Part shown: one piece after another, positions 60,201 through 64,000 of the stretch
Layout: the number at the start of each line of letters is the position of its first letter
How positions within the stretch are numbered: the stretch's first letter is position 1
Assembly (NCBI GenBank): GCA_021401465.1
Contig: JADDMT010000026.1
Span: 278,645 to 342,644, forward strand
Origin: Teratosphaeria epicoccoides
Lineage: Eukaryota; Ascomycota; Dothideomycetes; Mycosphaerellales; Teratosphaeriaceae
DNA length: 64,000 nucleotides
Reading direction: 5' to 3'
The notes under the pieces: generated by a model
Told to the model about the DNA's origin: nothing
Databases searched by the model: none
What the model saw: the letters and a program-made list of their open reading frames with translations, nothing else
Translations under genes and position numbers: made by a program

Positions 60201-60814
60201 ATAGTACCCGATTGCCTTCTAGTCGCAGAAGATGCAGGGCGCTAAGCTTAACTATAAGACTCATGATTAAGAGCTTTTGGCTATTGTTAACGGCTTCAAG
60301 GAGTACCGACACTACCTCGAAGGCGTAGCGCACCTTATTAAGGTGCTTACTAACTATAACAACCTTCGCGGCTTCATGGGCGTGAAGCAGCTAAGTAGTC
60401 AGTAAGCAAGGTAGGCGACTTTCCTCGCTAGCTTTGACTTCGTTATCTAGCATCGTTCCGGAAAGACGAATCCGGCTAACAGTCCTTCGCGACGACTAGA
60501 CTACGACACTAGGGAGGAGGGTGACTAATAGCTTCTCCCTACGCTGCAAACGAAGCTTGCAGTTTAGGGCGGCGATCTGTTGTTAGCTCCTCTTATAGGT
60601 CGACTACGGGTCTAATAGGGCCTTAAGGCCTCCGCTAGTAACAAACCCTCCTATCTAGCAGTTATGGCGACCGTGTCTAGCTCGATCCGTGCGGTAGTTA
60701 ACCGGCTTACATGTAGTAAGCATGCGATGTCTAAAGAACCCTTTAAAGAAGTCTCGAGACTTATTCAGCGGTTGCAAGAGCGAGAACTAGAGTTAATTAA
60801 TAAGGGTGTAGCCC
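57283..60814 (+). pseudogene. Ty3/gypsy-type gag-pol of retroelement A, RIP-degraded and 3'-truncated
   Basis: One forward frame of about 1,177 codons without a single frameshift, broken by dozens of TAG/TAA codons. Order: gag (FKGDTLKEARTFLQACKAVF near 57790); zinc knuckle at 58447 (CYICGARDY...C, its His now Tyr); a protease-like region (about 58650-58750); reverse transcriptase (LRLCVNYRGLNAVT, IFSSIDLKDAYYRI, YLDDILVYS at 59671-59697, FLGFTNFYRRFIQSYSK); RNase H (IETNTSKFAIAAI, its Asp now Asn). Gag and pol share one frame. The frame stops abruptly at 60814, where the inverted LTR of element B begins, so integrase is missing. The stops sit at expected Gln/Trp sites. Confidence 0.88.
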
Positions 60815-61174
60815 TGATATAGATGTATATGCTATATGATATGAAAATATCTCGTAGTGTGACAGAGTAATCCGACCTTTTAGTAGGTACAAGACAGCGC
60901 TACTTTCTGCTTATCGCAGAGGTAGCGCTAAGGGTGCTTATAACCCCCGACGCTCCTTAATTAGGGAAAGCATGTCCGAGCCTAACCCCGCAGGGGTACC
61001 GTAGGGTTAGCGACGTGGGGGCGTCCTACGTTAACAACTGATCCTACTCAGACGACATACGAGCTAACGTATGTAGAAAGGACCCCCTTGCCATATGTAG
61101 CAGTGTCACTACATGCCAAGGGCGGCCATTAGAACCCATGCGGTTCTAATGGCCCCCTAGTATCAACCGTATCA
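60815..61174 (-). repeat. 3' LTR of retroelement B, same family as A
   Basis: Reverse complement of the A LTR, same 360-bp length, ends TG...CA. On the minus strand it is preceded directly by a polypurine tract, ATAGGAGGAGGGG (61190-61178), the usual signal for plus-strand DNA synthesis before a 3' LTR. The body of B must therefore extend to the right of 61174. Confidence 0.78.
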
Positions 61175-61972
61175 CTGCCCCTCCTCCTATGAGGATGTCC
61201 CTAGCCTTACTAAGTGACGCACGCAGAACATATAGGGTACAGGATGTAGCACGCTTATACCGCGCAAGGGTGAATAGGTAGATAGCCTACGTAACATGTG
61301 TCATGCGCATACCTTAACACCTTCGTAGTAAGTACGGGGCAGAGGCTGCTAACTTAGGCGGGTTTTAATCTGTCACATGTTAGGCGGCTTCGTAACACCT
61401 TCGCTTTACATGCAGATCGAGATATCAGGAAACCACGAGTGCGTACTTCGGTTAATCCTTGAAATTATAGGGCGAGCATGCGCGCCGGCCTTGCCAAGTA
61501 GCTTGGCTGTCCCTATTTAGTCGTGACTATGAAGAACGTGTCGCAGAACCTTAGGGTAGTAGGAAAGTACGCGGACGCTCTACGCGCGCCGCTCGAAACG
61601 GCAGGAGCGCGCTCCTGGCGCGGGCCTCGCTACATTTCCATGCTAGTAGGCTAGCACGAGTGCGGTCGGCGCATATGCGTGACAGCCGCGTTATCTGTTA
61701 TTGCATCATTCGGTCCTATTGTAAGTTAACTAAAGGCAGGTACTCTGCGCATGTAGTTCGAGTTACTAGCTCAACGGTTGCGGTAGGCAACAGGGGGGCT
61801 GTTAGAGGGTATAAAAACCTCGTCGCTTCCTAAACTTTCCTGTTCTAAGACACTAACATCGACCTCTACTCCTACTTCGCTTGGCTTGCGCCTCGCCGTG
61901 TCTACGGGTCTGTACTAGAGCTCCTTCTTCTTTAATCAATTAATCAAGATCAATCAACCTGTCTTAGCTATA
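61175..61972. promoter_or_regulatory. Polypurine tract and promoter region of the antisense gene
   Basis: About 800 bp inside element B. The left end holds the minus-strand polypurine tract. The right end holds a TATA box (TATAAAAA, 61810-61817) about 155 bp before the ATG of the plus-strand gene, followed by a pyrimidine-rich leader, the layout of a fungal RNA polymerase II promoter. No other gene was seen; the middle is RIP-like sequence. Confidence 0.5.
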
Positions 61973-63469
61973 ATGGCTCATGTGCTACAGACTAAGTTCG
62001 ACGCTACTCGCTCTGCCCGCGATCGTCGCTTATGTCGACGATGCCTTGACAACCTTAGTAGCCAAGCTGCACACATCTCTCCTCCGCGTGTTAGTAAGGC
62101 GTCCCCTACCTGCGAGGTATGCGTGACTAGTACTAACCGAAGCGTAGCTAAGATCTGCGTTAGCAGGTTTAATGAGAGCGGTGTCTACCGCAATTATGTT
62201 AACTGTAATGGCAAGCATCAAAAATGCCAAGACCTCCCTGAAGAGGTGTACGGCGAGTACAACTGGCTCTGCTATAACATCGATGACTTCTAGAGTGCGC
62301 GCGACAAGGGGATTGCTAAAGGTACTCCGACTATAAACAGGCTACAGGCTAAGTACCGCGAGGCACTCGCCTACCTGCTCGGCGCCCTCTCGTGCTTTAC
62401 CGCGACTACTAACTGTTCTCACGGCAGTGTTCGCTTCGACTCTCTGCTAACAGGCGAAAACGTTTGTCTAGGTCTAATCGTAGACTTAGTCTAGAAGATC
62501 TTGAAGGTGCTAACCGTTAGGGTTAAGACCTTCGCCATAGTACGCTTATAGTGCAGGTACCCTCTAAGTATAGATGCTGACTTTCTCCGCTAGGCTAACG
62601 TTAGCGTCGAGAAATATCCGACTAGCCGTTAGCGTTAGCAACTCGGGGCCCTTGCCTCTATTGACGATGACTTTAAGACGCGGATGATCCGTAAGAAGGT
62701 TATCAAGCAATTCACCGCTCCTGCCGCTAAGGCTACGCCCTAGCGCCATACTAAGAGACAGCCTGCCTCTAAGCCGGTCCTGAGGACTAAGCCGTAAGTT
62801 ACTTACTCGAATCCTGTCGCGTGCGTACAGCTAACACATTGTAGCGCCGCCGCCTACGCCGCCTCGACGCTACTATCTAAGAAGAAGAAGAGGGCTAGGG
62901 CCGAAATTGAGGTCAGCGACGAGGAAGCCGAGCCTTCCCCGCTTGCGACCCGCACTACGTCCGTCAAGACGCTAAGGCACAAGCCTCTAGGCCAGATCTT
63001 TGAGGATGAGGAGGATGACGACGTTCAGGATACCTTCGGTCCTGACGTGATCCCTTCGCGCCGTAGTGTCACCGCACCGGTTGCGCCTAAGGGAGACACC
63101 GAGTCCGATGATGTAGTCGACACTCGTGTCAAGAAGCGCAAGATGATCTCGAGGGCCGAGCGCGACAGCCGCAAGCGCGCTCGAGTCTCTTCGCCTTCTG
63201 ATGCTAAGGATGAGGTAGTCGTCGCGACTAGGCGCGGTAAGAGTGTCGCTAGTTCTCTGGCTACTATAGGCTCTAAAGACAAGCTCCCTTGCAACCTACT
63301 AAAGAAGAAGATGCCGGCCTCTCTTCGTAGCGTTGCTACCCCCGTTACTCATGGTCGCTTCAGGGTGTTTAGTAGACCCCGTGCGGGTAGGTAGTCCCTA
63401 GCGGACCGTAACAAGAAAGACTCTCCGGCTTCGGGTTCGGTCAGGAAGCCCCTAACTAGTAGTCGCTAA
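61973..63469 (+). pseudogene. Antisense cargo gene of retroelement B: Cys-rich, nuclear-type protein of unknown family
   Basis: One forward frame of 498 codons, ATG at 61973 to TAA at 63467-63469, with about nine internal stops (eight TAG, one TAA; first at 62291) and no frameshift. The first 100 residues hold eight cysteines (21, 24, 47, 50, 62, 78, 85, 100) in two CxxC pairs plus CNGKHQKC, likely a zinc-binding module. The middle is helical. The C-terminal 230 residues alternate acidic and basic stretches with nuclear-localisation-like KKKKRAR and KKRK patches. It faces the pol of B tail to tail, 140 bp apart, and has its own TATA box. I do not recognise the family. It could be a captured host gene or an accessory protein of the element. 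It is disrupted in this copy. Confidence 0.6.
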
Positions 63470-63609
63470 GCATTAGCTACGAAGCTAATCTGAGTATGTC
63501 TCTTGTTCTTCTTGGGTTTATTCTAGGTGTGCCTTTAGGCATCAATGATGTATGAGTAGGGCGTTTGCTTCTCGTTGTCGCTTCGCGCGTCGTGCGCTAC
63601 ATACACGTG

Positions 63610-64000
63610 TTAAGAATTCTGCTCCGGAACCCTCATCTTCCTACGAATCGACCTTCTCAAGCCCTGCTCACGCCTCCTCTGCTCTTCGAATTCACGAATA
63701 GCTTCTAGAGCGTTCTTACAGTCTTCGGCCGGAACCCATTATGTGTACTTAGGTAGGTATCCTTTCTACTTCACCAGATAGTGCGTTGCGCCCTTACGCT
63801 GCATACTGTCCTTAATACCCTCGACTTCCTACTCTTCGTTCTCTTCTGCTACTAGCATCAGGTCCGCGGGCTCTTCGCCCTCGCGCTGTACCCATGGTTC
63901 GAGTAGAGATACGTGGAAGACGTCATGCACACGATACGACGATGGCAACGATAGCTAGTACGCCTGCGAGCCTATCGCGTCGCGTATCCGGAAGGGTCCG
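63610..64000 (-). pseudogene. Integrase C-terminus and chromodomain of retroelement B (partial)
   Basis: On the minus strand one frame runs from the right edge to TAA 63612-63610. It starts with a GPY/F-type integrase module (GPFRIRDAIGSQAY, YRVHDVFHVSLLEPW) and ends with a chromodomain (EVEGIKDSMQRKGATHYLVK, KGYLPKYT, WVPAEDCKNALEAIREFEEQ) and a basic tail. That is the signature of chromoviral Ty3/gypsy elements. Four TAG/TAA codons interrupt it, three of them where Trp or Gln is conserved in chromodomains. The rest of pol lies beyond the window. Confidence 0.85.

Larger units (their letters stand above)
56874..61174. mobile_element. Retroelement A interrupted by inverted element B
   Basis: The two 360-bp LTR copies are inverted relative to each other, so they are not the two ends of one element. 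The forward LTR and gag-pol belong to A. The reverse LTR belongs to B, whose body lies to the right. B appears inserted into the pol of A at 60814/60815. The 3' half and 3' LTR of A must lie beyond the window. The five bases before A (CCATG) and before B (AGCCC) are candidate target duplications that cannot be checked here. Confidence 0.6.

Noticed and set aside
56874..61174. DNA transposon with 360-bp terminal inverted repeats
   Set aside because: The repeats have TG...CA ends, a polypurine tract outside the right copy and a gag-pol frame inside, so they are LTRs of two elements in opposite orientation.
61175..61240. RDILIGGGAV-like minus-strand reading next to the B LTR as a pol end
   Set aside because: Too short to support, and the pol of B already ends with a chromodomain at 63610.
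1..64000. tRNA, rRNA or CRISPR features
   Set aside because: I looked for B-box-like GGTTCGANTCC words and regular spaced repeats and found none that fold or repeat convincingly; CRISPR is not expected in a fungal nuclear genome.

Overview
The window is nuclear DNA of a filamentous ascomycete (Pezizomycotina). A Dothideomycete, perhaps a Mycosphaerellales/Capnodiales member, fits best, but that placement rests on protein resemblance only. Evidence: short spliceosomal introns (about 48-125 bp) with GTRNGT donors and CTRAC-like branch sites; fungal-type genes (Tip20/RINT1, Mba1/mL45, mL58, Mediator Med12, two-domain ATP sulfurylase, CRH-like GH16); and a retrotransposon block with premature stops of the kind left by repeat-induced point mutation (RIP).

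Positions 1-53,600 are gene-dense, with about 25 genes on both strands. In order: RNA-dependent RNA polymerase (-, cut by the left edge), Tip20/RINT1 tether (+), CCR4 deadenylase (-), SAM methyltransferase (+), LYR protein ETFRF1/LYRM5 (-), hotdog thioesterase (+), seven-domain GH16/LysM/CBM/WSC secreted wall protein (-), Med12 (-), Asterix/PAT-complex subunit (+), lipoyl synthase (-), mL45/Mba1 (+), PDCD5 (-), PAPS reductase (+), ATP sulfurylase (+), eIF1 (+), an unrecognised acidic protein (-), mitochondrial uS14/MRP2 (+), Arb2-domain protein (+), COQ4 (-), ketopantoate reductase (+), mL58 (+), a small zinc-finger protein (+), RACK1 (-) with a probable U24 snoRNA in its intron, acetyl-CoA transporter (-) and a Nudix hydrolase (-). 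Many exon structures were resolved by hand and are given in the entries.

Functional themes: PAPS reductase and ATP sulfurylase form a sulfate-assimilation pair. Seven genes are mitochondrial (ETFRF1, lipoyl synthase, mL45, uS14m, COQ4, mL58, probably ketopantoate reductase). RdRP and the Arb2-domain protein belong to RNA-silencing families but lie far apart.

From about 53,640 to the right edge the sequence changes to degenerate mobile DNA, rich in CTA/TAG. It reads as a nested stack: a decayed DDE-integrase-like gene; element C (LTR-like leader and gag); element A inserted just after the gag stop of C (5' LTR 56874-57233, continuous gag-pol frame 57283-60814); and element B inserted in A in the opposite direction (3' LTR 60815-61174, pol ending in a chromodomain at 63610-64000). 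Between the pol end and 3' LTR of B lies a 1.5-kb gene in the opposite direction, with its own TATA box, a cysteine-rich N-terminus and a basic/acidic nuclear-type C-terminus (61973-63469). This antisense cargo gene is the most unusual item in the window.
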